Shown one piece after another: positions 21,484 to 32,759 of a DNA stretch of 64,000 nt. The number at the start of each line of letters is the position of its first letter. The first letter of the stretch is position 1. Under the pieces are notes generated by a model. The model did not search any database, had not been told where the DNA came from, and was given only the letters and a program-made list of their open reading frames with translations. The stretch comes from Platerodrilus igneus. Taxonomy: Eukaryota > Arthropoda > Insecta > Coleoptera > Lycidae. The position numbers and the translations under genes were made by a program. The stretch lies in the NCBI GenBank assembly GCA_036346225.1, contig JARFIW010000170.1, positions 8,122,501 to 8,186,500 of the forward strand, written 5' to 3'.

Positions 21484-23620
21484 TGCTGTGAAACCTTTTT
21501 AATTAGAATCGAGCCTCACGAATTGGGCGTCAAGAATGCTGTGAAACCTACAAAAAGCTATTAACTTAACTGTTCCGTTGACTTACTTCTGTTAATCACC
21601 TCTTTACTCTTTTCCGCCTCGGCTGCTCACCTAGTTAAAACTTTCATCCTCAATCATAAAAAAAACAAACACATTCCTATCACAAACACCAACGTTAACT
21701 CTATTTACATCAATATTCACAATACATTAAAATTTCAAAATTAAAATTCAGCATAAATTTCAGTATCAGAAAATTTCAAGATTAAATTTATTATCATTTT
21801 AATGTGCATCCAGAATTAAAGTCCTTGTAAGATGCCTACTAAGTAATATAACAATGTATGCAGACCTGAGTCTGAGTACAAAGGGAGCATCTCCCACCCC
21901 TTTACGTTAATTAACCAGGTTCGTCTAATTGAGCTCAAAGACATACCCAAATTTTCATCATAATCCAGAACATCAATACTAAATACCCCTTTCTACTTAA
22001 ACAAGAGAATTTCACCTTAAAATTAAAAATTTGTTGTTAGTACAATTTCCCTACTGTCCATTTTAAGTAAATCAATTATAAAGTTATTCAACACACACCA
22101 AAACATCAAAAATCGAACAACAAAGCATAAGTTACCTGAAGGTTAATGCACTCGTGGCGTCAATGTACATCGTCCTCTGTTAATCACAGCAATCCAACTG
22201 GGTTATGCTTAGGTCCTCGGATTACTGGTCGCCTTTAAAATTTTCTACACCACCATTCCTCTAAAGTTGTTTCAGTGCTTTTCCGGAACTCATTTGTGTA
22301 TATCTGAAGCTTGTTTTGTGGATCCAGACACGTTACGAATCATTTAATTATTAACACCCCCGAAAAATAGCAAAGAAATTCATACTTCTTTCACAAATAT
22401 TCGCCAAAACTGCCTACTTTTGTGTATTCATTTGTCGTTGCAAATTTGACTAATTGGTACAGTGATACTAGACTTTATTACCTTGTATCTTCTTTTCTAA
22501 GTGCACTAAATTACATTCATTGTAGCACGTAAAGAACAAACTGTTTTAAATCACCAAAATATACGAGCAAACTGTTTAAATTATTCTATCAAAATCGGAA
22601 AACTAAAAACACTGTTTAACGCATTGAATCAAATCGAAAATCTAAGAGAGCGAAACTCATATTAACCCGGGTATATATAGTGGTTAGCCTGTCTGTCGGT
22701 TTTGTCCTCAAAACGGCCAGTTTCTAGAATTTCGTATACTATGTTCCCATCTCGCCCGCCTGTGCGTCGGTTCTTATTAAATTTGCACTCGCACCAGTTA
22801 AATCTCAGAAATTTCGACACGGCTCGCAACGTCTGGAAATAACTAATTAATTTTTATACAGAAATGTTATTTTTACCTCTCAAGTTTGCCTTTTATTTTC
22901 AACCAATCGCAACCCAGTGACGTTGCTCCACTCACGCTTTTTACTATATGTGTTTCTGTCTTGCGCATATTATCTGTCTCTATCTACCCTGTTCCGAGTG
23001 GTACAAATCTATATTCTTTAGTATCGGTTATTTTCGATCCATGTGGACTTGTGAAATAACCCACCATATTAGCATTTCCCGTAAATATTAAGCAACGGTT
23101 TCTCCAACATTCTCTGTAACCATTTGTTATCTGCAAATTTTACGCAGAACATAAAACATTTAAAAATACGCAGGTGTTCAAACATAAAACTTCTAAGATC
23201 TGAATATTATTGGGTTTTTACTAGCTTTTATACATATTATATGTTACTAATGGTCCAATTAACTCCAATTAAAATAATACCCTTTAATTTTTAGTGACTC
23301 CTAATCAAATATTAATTATTATCTGTACATTTTGTTTAATACCGGTTACTTAAAATTGAGTTAATCAATATAAATTTTGCACGTAATTTCTATTTGTTTC
23401 TTTACTCGGAATAATTAAATTACACGTAGAGCATTTGAATACTGCTTCTTTTTGTAGAAGGCGTCTTGTAAATAATTTAAATCTCTTCTTTTTAATGAAA
23501 CGAATGAATTTTTATGCTTCACGGTTTTAATAACGCGTACCTTTTCCCAAAGCTTCTACACGGTGATTAAAATTATTTGATGTGATTATTTAATTTTCTA
23601 CCCTGGTCTAAATATGAGTA
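21484..23620 (-). repeat. 5' LTR of the Gypsy element
   Basis: Same ends and same internal duplicated LTR-end/primer-like module (21484-21548) as the 3' LTR. It would carry the promoter for the minus-strand transcript. Small indels explain the ~11-bp length difference from the 3' LTR. Confidence 0.9.
22672..22679 (-). promoter_or_regulatory. TATA-like box of the 5' LTR
   Basis: TATATATA followed on the minus strand by CCCGGGTTAA, with GC-richer DNA upstream. It is the only strong TATA-like motif in a GC-bearing context within the LTR, and it is conserved in both LTR copies. The transcription start site is not identified. Confidence 0.4.
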
Positions 23621-24600
23621 ATATATATATTTATACATCGTTTATACCTCTTTACATGTGTTAGTGTTTTTTAACCATGAAAATATAAAAATGTTCATAC
23701 ATTATCTCTTATTAAATTTCATGTATTTTAAAAAAACTGTTTATTAAAATTCTCAGTAAAAAGTATTAGATTTTTATTAATATGAAACAACTTTTATTGT
23801 TACCGAAATAGGATCCTTTTTGGATTACAAGTAAATAAATAAGTGAATTGATTTTTTATAATATATTGATGAACTTATATTCTTAGAAAAATTTATTCTA
23901 TGTATGAAAGTCAAATTTTTTTATGGTATAAAATAGTCTGTATTATAATTATACTTTAATAAAAAACTGGTTCTTAAAATGCGACAAACAACCTCAAAGA
24001 TGTCACTTATTTTGTTACAAACAACTTTTGTAGCATATTAATTTCTTAAAAAGCTATCTTTAAATTTTTTGTGGTTTACAAATATTTATACTCATCAAAT
24101 TAATTAATCTTAAAACAAAAATTACGATCGCCAATTTAAACTACTATATAAAAATTTACGAAAAGTTGATACATTTTCATTATGGTGTGGACTGCTGTGG
24201 CGATGATTTATATTTTTGAAAAACTAAGCAATCATCCGGGACCAAGCCACCTGCTAGCCGGACAACATCTTGAAACAACCTTTCGGCTACGCGTTAAAAA
24301 CTTGTCTGTCTTAATTACATCCTGCTGTTAAAAGTGGAAACAAAGATTCCTCTGTTTTACTACACGGCCAGCCCCAATGAACTAAAGACTCGCATCAACA
24401 CTGATATCGAAATAATTGAAATGTTATTTTAAAACGATGAACACAGCTGGAGTTCTATGTGACGAATAAATATTATATTTTAATTAAGTACAAATAGAAA
24501 CTTTCAATACTGTTAAGGATCCTTGTGAATTAAATAATTATAACGAATGTGCATATTAATGAGGGGTGAAATCGTATTTGTTACAGAATGTAGATCCAGA
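23621..24600. other. No recognisable gene
   Basis: AT-rich. A GC-richer patch at 24180-24420 may be an old element remnant but shows no motif I recognise. Confidence 0.45.
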
Positions 24601-24762
24601 AATCCCGTATGTGAGTATTATTACGCTCGTTAAAGAACCCTACCTTGCTCGGAACAGCAAAAGTTCGGCAAAATTCAAATTTTCCCGGTAAAAACTTCCT
24701 TCCTGGCCAAGATATTATCTTCAGGAGGAGTATTGGAAAATCAAATGTATTTTTTATTATAG

Positions 24763-24868
24763 GAGCGGCACAGTAGTTTAGTTGGCGTGCATGTGACTAC
24801 TAAGCCCAAGGTCCTGAGTTCAAATCCTGACACGGTTCGCTTGAAAAATGTTACGCGAGCATTTTTCA
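24763..24868 (+). ncRNA. tRNA-like unit 1
   Basis: Box A TAGTTTAGTTGG at 24773, box B GAGTTCAAATCC at 24816. A perfect 9-bp inverted repeat TGAAAAATG/CATTTTTCA follows, whose right half holds a TTTTT run (24862-24866), a possible polymerase III stop. Confidence 0.45.
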
Positions 24869-25078
24869 CAAAATTCGTCCTTATTCGAATGAGAGGTAAA
24901 ATGTAGGTCCCGTCCCGTGTGTGTGTGTTGTCACGCACATTAACGATCCGTATTTTGCTTGGAACAGCAAAAGTTGCGGAAAATTTACAATTTTTTCGCT
25001 ATAAAAACACTCGTTTCCTAGCCAATGCATTACCTTTGGGTGGAGCATTGGAATATCAAATGTAGTTTCCATTATAGG

Positions 25079-25184
25079 AGGTGGCTTAGTGGTTTAATTG
25101 GTGTGCATATGACTACTAAACCCAAGGTCATGGGTTTGAATTCTGACACGGTTCGCTTGAAAAATATTAGGCGAAGATTTTTCT
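25079..25184 (+). ncRNA. tRNA-like unit 2
   Basis: Box A TGGTTTAATTGG at 25090, box B GGGTTTGAATTC at 25132, TTTTT at 25178-25182. The downstream hairpin is imperfect. Confidence 0.4.
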
Positions 25185-25387
25185 CAAAAATACGCCCTTG
25201 TTCAGATGAGAGGTAGAACGTTGGTCCCGCGTGTGAATGTTATCACGCACGTTAAAAATCCTTACCCTGGTTGGAACAGCAACAGTTCGGCAAGATTCAA
25301 AATTTCCAAGTAGAAAACTTCGCGTCCTGGCCAGTATAGCACCTCCGGAAGCAGCAGTAAAAAATGAAATATAGTGTCTGTTATAGG

Positions 25388-25491
25388 AAACCGCTTCGTT
25401 GCCTAGTTGGTATGCGTGTGACTACTAAGCCCAAGGTCTTGAGTTCGAATGGCGACACGGTTCCCTTGAAAAACGTTAGGCAAGCATGTTT
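25388..25491 (+). ncRNA. tRNA-like unit 3
   Basis: Box A TTGCCTAGTTGG at 25399, box B GAGTTCGAATGG at 25441. The T-run is broken (CATGTTTCA), so termination is unlikely at this point. Confidence 0.35.
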
Positions 25492-25682
25492 CACAAAAAT
25501 GCGTCCTTGTTTGAATGAGAGGTAAAATGTAGAACCGTTCCGTGTGTGAGCGTTGTCATGCACCTTACCGATCCATGCATTGTTTGCAAAATTCAAAATT
25601 TCCCGATAAACAACTCGCTTCTTGGCCAATATATTACCTTTGGGTGGAGCATTGGAAAATCAAATGTAGTTTCCATTATAGA

Positions 25683-25790
25683 AGGCGGCTCCGTAGCTTC
25701 GTTGGAATACGCGTGACTACTAAACCCTAGGTCCTGGATTCTAATGCTGACACGGTTCGTTTAAAAAATGTTAGGCGAGCTTCTTTCACA
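25683..25790 (+). ncRNA. tRNA-like unit 4
   Basis: Box A TAGCTTCGTTGG at 25694, box B GGATTCTAATGC at 25736, more degraded than the others. The T-run is interrupted (TTCTTT). Confidence 0.3.
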
Positions 25791-25984
25791 GAGATACGCT
25801 CTTGTTCGAATGAGAGGTAAAATGTAGGTCCCGTATGTAAGTGTTCTCACACACGTTAAAAATCCATACCTTGCTTGCTTGTAAGGAAAAATTCAAAGTC
25901 TCCCTGTAAAAAAAACTTGCTTCTTGGCCAATGTATTATCTTCAGGTGGAGCATTAGAAAATCAAAAGTAGTTTCCATTATAGT

Positions 25985-26090
25985 AGACGGTTTCTTGGCT
26001 TAGTTGGTGTGCGTGTGACTACTAACCCCAAGGTCCTGGGTTAAAATCCGGACACGGTTCGTTTAAAAAGTATTAGGCATGCATTTTTCA
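25985..26090 (+). ncRNA. tRNA-like unit 5
   Basis: Box A TGGCTTAGTTGG at 25996 is a perfect eukaryotic consensus. Box B GGGTTAAAATCC at 26038 has two changes. TTTTT at 26084-26088. Confidence 0.4.
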
Positions 26091-26282
26091 CAAAAATATT
26101 CTCTTGTTCGGAAGAGAGGTAAAACGTAGATTCCGCGTGTGTCTTTTCACTCTCTTTAAAAATCCCTACGTTGCTTGAAACAGCAACAGTTTAAAATTTC
26201 CAGGGAAAAAGACTCGCTTCCTGGCCAATGTAGTAAATTCGGGTGGAGCACTGGAAAATCAAATGTAGTTTCCGTTATGGAA

Positions 26283-26381
26283 GGTAGCTCTGTGGTTTAG
26301 TTGGTGTGACTACCATCCCCAAGATCCTGGGTTCTAATCCTTAAACGGGTCGCTTAAAAAATGTTAGACGAGCTTTTTTCA
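26283..26381 (+). ncRNA. tRNA-like unit 6
   Basis: Box A TGGTTTAGTTGG at 26293, box B GGGTTCTAATCC at 26329. About six bases of the D/anticodon region are deleted relative to the other copies. TTTTTT at 26374-26379. Confidence 0.4.
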
Positions 26382-26585
26382 TAAAAATACGCCCTTGTTC
26401 GGATGAGAGGCAGAACGTAGGTCCGGAGTGTAAATGTGGTCAATATCGTTAAAAATCTCTACCTAGCATGGAACAGCATCGGTTCGGTAAAATTCAAAAT
26501 TCCCAGGTAAAAATATTCGCAGCCTGCTCAACGTAGTAACATCGAGTGGAGCATTGGAAAGTTAATTGTAGTTTCCATTACAAGA

Positions 26586-26670
26586 AGCTGCTCCGTGGCT
26601 TAGTTGGTATGCGTGTGACTATTAAGCCCAAGGTACTGGGTTCGAATCCCAGCACCGTTTCTCGAAAAGT
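26586..26670 (+). ncRNA. tRNA-like unit 7, best preserved
   Basis: Box A TGGCTTAGTTGG (26596) and box B GGGTTCGAATCCC (26638) both match the consensus. The T arm CTGGG-TTCGAAT-CCCAG pairs perfectly. The anticodon loop reads CTATTAA, an ATT anticodon if folded in the standard way, whereas most other units read ACT. The acceptor arms do not pair, and the downstream T-run hairpin is deleted, so this is not a functional tRNA gene. Confidence 0.45.
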
Positions 26671-26846
26671 GTTAGGTTGAAAGATAAAATATGTAGGTTC
26701 CGTGTGTGAGTGTTGTCATGCAGGTTAATGATCCCTATCTTGCTTGTTACACCAAGGGTTCGTTAGAATTCAAAATTTCTAGGTAAGAAAAATTCACTTC
26801 CTAGCCAGTGAATTGTAAAATTAAATGTGGTGTCCATTATAGGGAA

Positions 26847-27279
26847 ACCAGTACAACGTCGTCCTGGACTAGGACAGCAAATCCCGTTCAGAAAGCAATA
26901 ACGTACCTCTCTGCCAAGATAGACTAGAAACTGAATTGGAAGGCGCATGTGCAATATATGAAAAGCAAAGGCAGCGAAATATTAAACAGAATTATGGCGG
27001 CGTAAACGATAAACTGCGACTTTAGAGACGAATCGTTAAGGACAGCCTATGCGGCTTGTAAGGTCATGGACATTCGACAATTGACGAGCATTTAACGCAT
27101 AACTACCGCCAGGGCATTATAATTTGAGTAAGGGGACGCTATACTTGCGACCAGATCCCCAATGCTCCACCCGAAAGTACTACATGGGGTTTAAACGCGA
27201 AAATATAAACGTGCATCAAATTAAATCTATCTTCAAAATTAACCCTTCCTAAATAAAAGTCTAACAAACTGAAACAAAA
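26847..27279. other. Unassigned, possible LINE RT remnant
   Basis: GC content rises here and stays raised into the LINE remnant that follows. It may be more of the same RT, but I found no RT motif. Confidence 0.3.
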
Positions 27280-28340
27280 ACTAGAAATATGTCAGCAAAG
27301 GCATACCGGACCATTTCCACGAAAGTGGTGTTGGTGAATGGTAGGATTCTTTCAATCAAATCCGTCGTCATAAAGATTAGAGATCGGATACTCATCGATA
27401 TAGGAAAAGGGCGAGAAGTCAGCGGAAACCTTGGTCTTGGATCCCGTGAGCAAAATCGTTGTCTCTGGGTTAGGGCATCCGGCTGATGTTTAAAACGTCG
27501 AGTTTGCCGAAGGAAATGGAACCGTGACTGAGGTAAGAATTTATACGGACGGTTTACGTATGGATGGCTGGGCAAGCAGGAATAGAGTTTGTTGAATACA
27601 AGGAACAAAAAGAGGTGTTTTCCATTTCAGACCAAACTCGCTGACTGTAGCGCCATCTTTCAATACGAATATGTAGCTATAAGAGAGGCAATGGAGTACG
27701 TAGTCAACCACACAGGCCGAAGCGAATATTATATCATCAGCGTATATCAGCACCGACTGCCTGGGCAAGTATGAAAACCTAGACAGACCGCCAAACGGGT
27801 GTCTGGAGAACAGCGCGTACCGCATATGAAATTCGGGATTTAAATTTCTGTTGGGTTAGGTTGCATAATTGCAACGAGGGTAACGACAAAGCAGACGAAT
27901 CGGTCAAAGAGTCCGCAACAGGCGATTTTCAGACATTGTACTCGTCGATACCGAGGACTTTAGTTAACAGAAAGCTGTGAGAAAATTATATCCGACTATG
28001 AGAAGACACGTGAAATAACACCGCCAAGGAAAGGTTGAAATACAAATTTATACAGAGCATAAAAACAAGATACAAAATGGAGATGAAGTTAGGAGGTAAA
28101 ACGGAGTAGCTAGTAACCGGGTATGGGGCATGTAAGTCTTTCTACAAACATTTTGATTAAACACGAACGATCGATGCCAAGTAGATGAAAACGTAGAAAG
28201 CGTCACGCACATGCTTTTTAATTTCTTGACAGAGACGGCAAAAAGGGTTAGCAGATATAAAATAGCTGTTGAAGGGATGGGATGACCTAAGAGGTTAGAA
28301 GAAGTCCAAGAAGTGGCAAAGCAGAAAGCGTTCTGAGCGG
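27280..28340 (+). pseudogene. Non-LTR retrotransposon 3' part: RT tail, RNase H, C-terminal Cys motif
   Basis: With frameshifts, the + strand reads the end of a LINE ORF2: a KAYRTISTKVVLV block (RT C-terminus, 27310), RIYTDG (RNase H first Asp, 27546), AIFQYEYVAIREAMEYVV (RNase H Glu region, 27650), a WVRLHNCNEGNDKADE block (RNase H C-terminus, 27855), then VTGYGACKSF and CQVDENVESVTHMLF (LINE C-terminal domain, 28120-28220). Order and spacing fit RNase-H-bearing insect LINEs of the I/LOA/R1 group. The 5' two thirds are missing, as expected from incomplete target-primed reverse transcription. Many stops; not functional. Confidence 0.75.
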
Positions 28341-29494
28341 CCCTGAAGGCTTTTATTTGCAGGAAGAGTTGTAGAATTGGGCGTAAGGATTCGAGCGTAA
28401 ACCGTCGAGAGAATGTTTGTAGCGGGTTAAAGAGTGGGAGGAAATTGGAAAATTGGAGCTAGCGATATTGTTAGAACCGGCATAAAACTTATTTTGGCAT
28501 GATAAATAATCTAAGAAAATAACCTACATATCTAAATATGCACAACGAATTCCACACACCTCTCACCTAAAAGGCGCCGAACGAAATATGGATAATTAAA
28601 TTAAACTTTAAACGGGGCTAGTAAATATACTATTTATTTATACTAAACCAGATATGCTAATTAACAAAACTTAAACGACAAATCAGTAACCGAATAAATA
28701 TATACATTATGTTGTGAATATTAGGGTACAGCCGCCTTGACGTTGGGAGACAAGAAATAATATTATTAATGCTTACTCCCACTTATGTGAATCCTTACAC
28801 AAATATACCCGTTTCTCTTACCAGTTCAGTGATTAATATGCTGTGGAATTTACAAAAATAAAATCTTAACATTAAGAGTTATAATTACAGAAAAAAAAAT
28901 TTTGTATGAACAATCCTCGATACATTCAAAAACATTTTTCTTCTACTCATCTAAGAAATTTACTTGCACACACAGGTATAAATAAAGCTTATAAATGCAA
29001 TTTACAATTTCATCACAGCTTACATATTGATACAATGTTCACCTAATCCTTGTCAATAATTAGGAAACCCCAAGGAATTTTATATGTAAGCCATCAAATT
29101 TTCTTTAAAACGAAAATGAATAATTTATATATTCTACAATTACTCAGCCTCAGTGTGGTTGATCAGCAACCTTGAGCAGGCTTTTTTGTACGGACCAAAC
29201 CGCCTCGAGGTCAGACCTCAAAATGATAAAAATTGTTCATTCACAAGTAACGTAAGAATTTTACACTAGCTTAATCTACATAATAATACAAAACTTGTTT
29301 CTCTAAGGGTTTAAAACAAAGTAATACTTGTGATTTGAATGGTCAAAATTTTGTTGGTATTCATATCTCCATTACAACCTGTCTTTGATCATAATTGCTA
29401 TCTAAAGATATTTCCATTTAAAATTAACTGCATCAAAAAATTCCCGGTTCTGTTTCTTTTTAATCTTTAAATGTCGAAGCCTACTTCTCCTGGT
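28341..29494. other. No recognisable gene
   Basis: AT-rich. A GC-richer short patch at 29155-29225 shows nothing I recognise. Confidence 0.45.
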
Positions 29495-29830
29495 TAATCC
29501 TGCCCTCTCAGGGCGCGTTTAGTAGTCAACGTCAACCTTGTGGTTTTTGCTGTCTTGTCTATGTCTTGTGTTGTGTACTAGTTGTTTTTTTTATTTAGCC
29601 AACTAGTTACGGTCTGTTGTGCTTTTGTCTGATGTAGTTACACATCTAGTAGTCGGCGTGGGCGTTTTTTGTTTGTTTGTCGCGAGCCTTGTAGCGGTGC
29701 GACGTTTCGTATGGATGGGTGTGGTGAGTCGTCTATAGTTTGATACGTTTTTATGGCGTTTGTTCTACAGTAGTCGTGTACTGTTGAAATGTTAGGTCGT
29801 TTTAAGTCTACTTTATCAGTTTCCAAAAGT
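29495..29830 (-). other. Possible element-derived ORF remnant
   Basis: A 62-codon minus-strand ORF at 29638-29826 ends RQTNKKRPRRLLDV and continues in stop-containing frames with Thr/Lys-rich sequence. Codon texture is coding-like, and the region is less AT-rich than its surroundings. It could be a LINE ORF1 start; no zinc finger or coiled coil is visible. Family unknown. Confidence 0.2.
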
Positions 29831-31629
29831 ACTTTTATTTAAATAGATTAAAATATCAGGTAACCTTGCATCAAGTTCAATCATCGTTTACATTAGAGCA
29901 ACAAATGCGTCGTCAATGCGCTCTGTGAAAAGCTATTCAGAAACTATTTACCAAGGATCAAATGTCGATTAACTTATGTGTAATGAATGCTCGCTCCTTA
30001 TTAATTTCCGACTTTAATATAATAAAATGTCAAATACGTCATCGGTCTCGAATGTTTCGTTTTAGGAGGTGTAACTCATGATGCAATAATAGCATGTCCG
30101 TTTAAGATTTATAGCAATAATAAAAGTTACGTCTTTCTCTTTATTATAATTTTATTAGCTTCTGTAATAATCTATACCTATTAAAAACGTGTTATGTTAT
30201 CTAAATTATCTGGTTTATAGTCCAGGTAGTTATCGATGTTCATTCATATTGTTTGTTAACGTATAGATAATGGATTTTTGACCGATCTGGAAAAGTAGTT
30301 TGTTTAAAACAATGCAGTATTTCTCGTTTAGTCAAGGAAATCTAGCCAGCCATTATTTTTGAAAATTTAAATACTTATTTCTCAAAAGTGTGCGTTACTT
30401 AGGAGCTAAGAACCAGTCTAAAATGTACTTCTTACCGTATTTAACCACAAGAAATAAATAGGTATCCTCTCGGGTCCAGGGATATACAAGAAGTTTATGT
30501 TTTAATAAATTGTCAGTTTTACTGTTATTTTTGCGATATTCTTTAGCCAAATATATTTTTACCTAGTCAAAAGGATTACTAACCGCAATTTCTTTTGCAC
30601 TAGATGCCACGTTTTCTAAACGTGCATTGTCTGACTGAAAGAGTTCTGTCTTCTCTTGACTTTAGTAAGACTGATGGTTTTTGACTTTTTAAAATGAAAA
30701 TCAAATAGCGTAGTAGTATGTTGCTTACTCATACTTTATGGAACTAAATAAAATTAAAAGGTTTAAACTCACTTGCTGCTCTTCTCTATTAGTAGTGAGA
30801 TGAATCTAAAATTATCAACAAAAAAAATAAATGTTTGTAAGCGAACCAAAAAGGACATACGTTGTGCCTTATTTAATTGGTGATTTTGAAATACCTGTAA
30901 AGCGTTAAAGTATAAACTTGCCAGTAAGTTTTGAGACCAAAAGCCTTACCTATTCTATTATACTGGAGAAAGATACAACAATTCGACAAGTTTTGGCTGT
31001 ACTTACTGTCAACTGATACTAAACTAAACTGATAACTAACTGATAACTAAAATAATAAACAACTCTAGATCCTGTTGCGCTGTCCTTTTATAAAGTGGTA
31101 GAAGCATTTTGCTCTTTGAAATACCGGGACTAACAAACATTTTCTTAGTAAATTAGTAACAATACTTACAGCAGAATATTTTACTTAAATACCCAGAACT
31201 TGAAATGTATATAAAACTTTAAGAACACACAATTCACAAATGACACAATGCAAAAAAGAAATGACTACTAAACTAAAACTAATCCGAAATAGTCTACTTC
31301 CAATCGAACAATAGGTTTTGAATGTAGTCGACAAATATGTTCAGAAAATATATTATTTTAAAGCCTTTGACAATTTAAGTAAACGCATTGAATAATGAAC
31401 ATTATTGTAAAATGTTTGTCAGAAGGAAATATATTGTGCGTGAATGCCTATCATCCACCTACGGACGTGTTAAAATGAATTTTATGACTGATTGATAATG
31501 ATATTTTAATATTTATTATGTTTGACTGACAGCACATTTGTTGGATGAACAACTACACGGACTAGCAATATATCTACTATTAAATACCTAATAGCGCATA
31601 TTTTATATATATTTTTTTATAGTTATCCG
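29831..31629. other. No recognisable gene
   Basis: AT-rich, stops in all frames; no tandem structure or element end identified. Confidence 0.5.
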
Positions 31630-31639
31630 AACCCGGTGA

Positions 31640-32340
31640 AATGAAAAGCTTTTATAGCCAAAGTGTGGGACTCTCTTTGCAGCATACCCACGAAAACCAC
31701 TCCACCTGGCAGGTACGTCTGCCAAATAGCTTCGCAGCACTGCAGCCTAAAAGGCTTATTGTGCAGACCCTGGTTAAGTATCATACCCAGTTTTCAAAAT
31801 CTACACCATTATAGCGTACAGGTCCCTTGATGAAAGGGTATTGACTTCCTACGTGTTTAACTTTGGTCGCTCGAATGGGTGCTGTCTCGTTCTACCCAAC
31901 GCCTCGCATCTGCATAGTACAAGCATTGCAGTCTCCGGTTCCTCCAAGCAAAGTCTGCATTCGAGGTCTCCGTTATATTTGTGCATCCTCTAGAGGTAAA
32001 CCTTGACAGAAGTATATCCTGTCAGGAACGCCAAAGTGATTCTGAACTGTTCCCTACTTAAACAAGGCAATTCCTGGGTTCTGTTCTTGCTAGGCCTCTT
32101 TACCAACGCTTGGCTATGTGTAAGTCGTGGTCTGTTCTGTCAGGTTCTTAGGTGTTGGTTGCACATCTATTTGCTAATATAGCTACGGATGGCAGCTTTT
32201 GTGTCTTCCAAGGCAGGTTTGGGAGTGATAAATGGCCCTTGCGCCCTCTGTCTGGCAAGTTCGTCTGCAATTTCATTTCCTTTGAGTCCTTGATGGTCTG
32301 GCACCCACTGTAAAATATCAGAGTTCTACTGTGCTAGTCC
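31640..32340 (-). pseudogene. LINE RNase H end and C-terminal region
   Basis: The minus strand reads QWVPDHQGLKGNEIADELAR near 32300-32240, the histidine-bearing end of RNase H (WVPGH in active copies, so the catalytic-context Gly is changed). The C-terminal domain continues to about 31640 with disrupted Cys/His residues. Confidence 0.7.
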
Positions 32341-32358
32341 ATTAACTGCCTCAATACA

Positions 32359-32694
32359 TTACCATACCAGTTTTGATGACACTTTCTGACTTATTGGAGC
32401 TTTAAGTGCCGCCTGGCTGTCAGACACAATATAGGCATATTTTATACTTTTCCGCACACTTTGCAGTATGGCGTGCATTTTCGTTTGAAAGACGGCAGCG
32501 TTTGCCGCTAGGGGAACGCTTAAACATACTTCCGGCCTTTCCCTAAAGAGGTCAGATCCAGACCCGGTCTCGCCCTTAGACATATTCGTGTACCAGACCA
32601 TGCTGCTCGAAGATAATCTACCCTTTATTTTTCCCCACTCCACATCCTGGGTAACAGTCTTGAAGAGTGTATCCGGCGGATGTTGGAGAGTCAC
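32359..32694 (-). pseudogene. LINE RNase H N-terminal part
   Basis: 111 codons open. WYTNMSKGETGSGSDLF corresponds to the first catalytic block, with YTD changed to YTN, and FQTKMHAIL replaces the usual FQAE Glu block. VSDSQAAL (third Asp) is kept. Two of the catalytic carboxylates therefore look lost, which fits a dead copy. It continues into the RNase H end downstream. Confidence 0.75.
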
Positions 32695-32759
32695 TTGGTC
32701 CTAACGCAATCTTGTATGCTCCGTTACTTCAATAATCCTAGACTGAAGGTTCTTAAGTC

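Larger units (their letters stand above)
16139..23620 (-). mobile_element. Gypsy-type LTR retrotransposon, internally deleted
   Basis: Two ~2.13-kb LTRs (16139-18264 and 21484-23620) in direct orientation flank a 3.2-kb internal region read on the minus strand: primer site, Gag, protease, a small piece of RT, a long purine-rich tract and a polypurine tract. RNase H and integrase are absent, so the copy cannot mobilise itself. The LTRs differ at only a small share of positions by eye, which suggests a fairly recent insertion. ATAT flanks both ends in (TA)n, matching the known preference of several Gypsy families for TATA-like targets. Confidence 0.9.
24601..26846 (+). repeat. Tandem array of seven ~300-bp tRNA-like monomers
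   Basis: Box A-like motifs start at 24773, 25090, 25399, 25694, 25996, 26293 and 26596, that is at spacings of 317, 309, 295, 302, 297 and 303 bp. Each is followed about 42 bp later by a box B-like motif, the spacing of internal RNA polymerase III promoters. Between monomers is a ~220-bp spacer with shared blocks (GGAACAGCA, TGGAGCATTGGAAAATCAAA, TTCCATTATAG). A partial monomer precedes copy 1 and a partial tail follows copy 7. It could be a tRNA-derived SINE amplified in tandem, or a satellite that captured a tRNA. The tRNA fold is degraded: the T arm is good but the acceptor stem does not pair in the copies I checked. Confidence 0.85.

Noticed and set aside
26586..26670. Functional tRNA gene
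   Set aside because: The T arm and both promoter boxes are good, but the acceptor strands do not pair, the D and anticodon stems are poor, and it lies in a tandem array of decayed copies.
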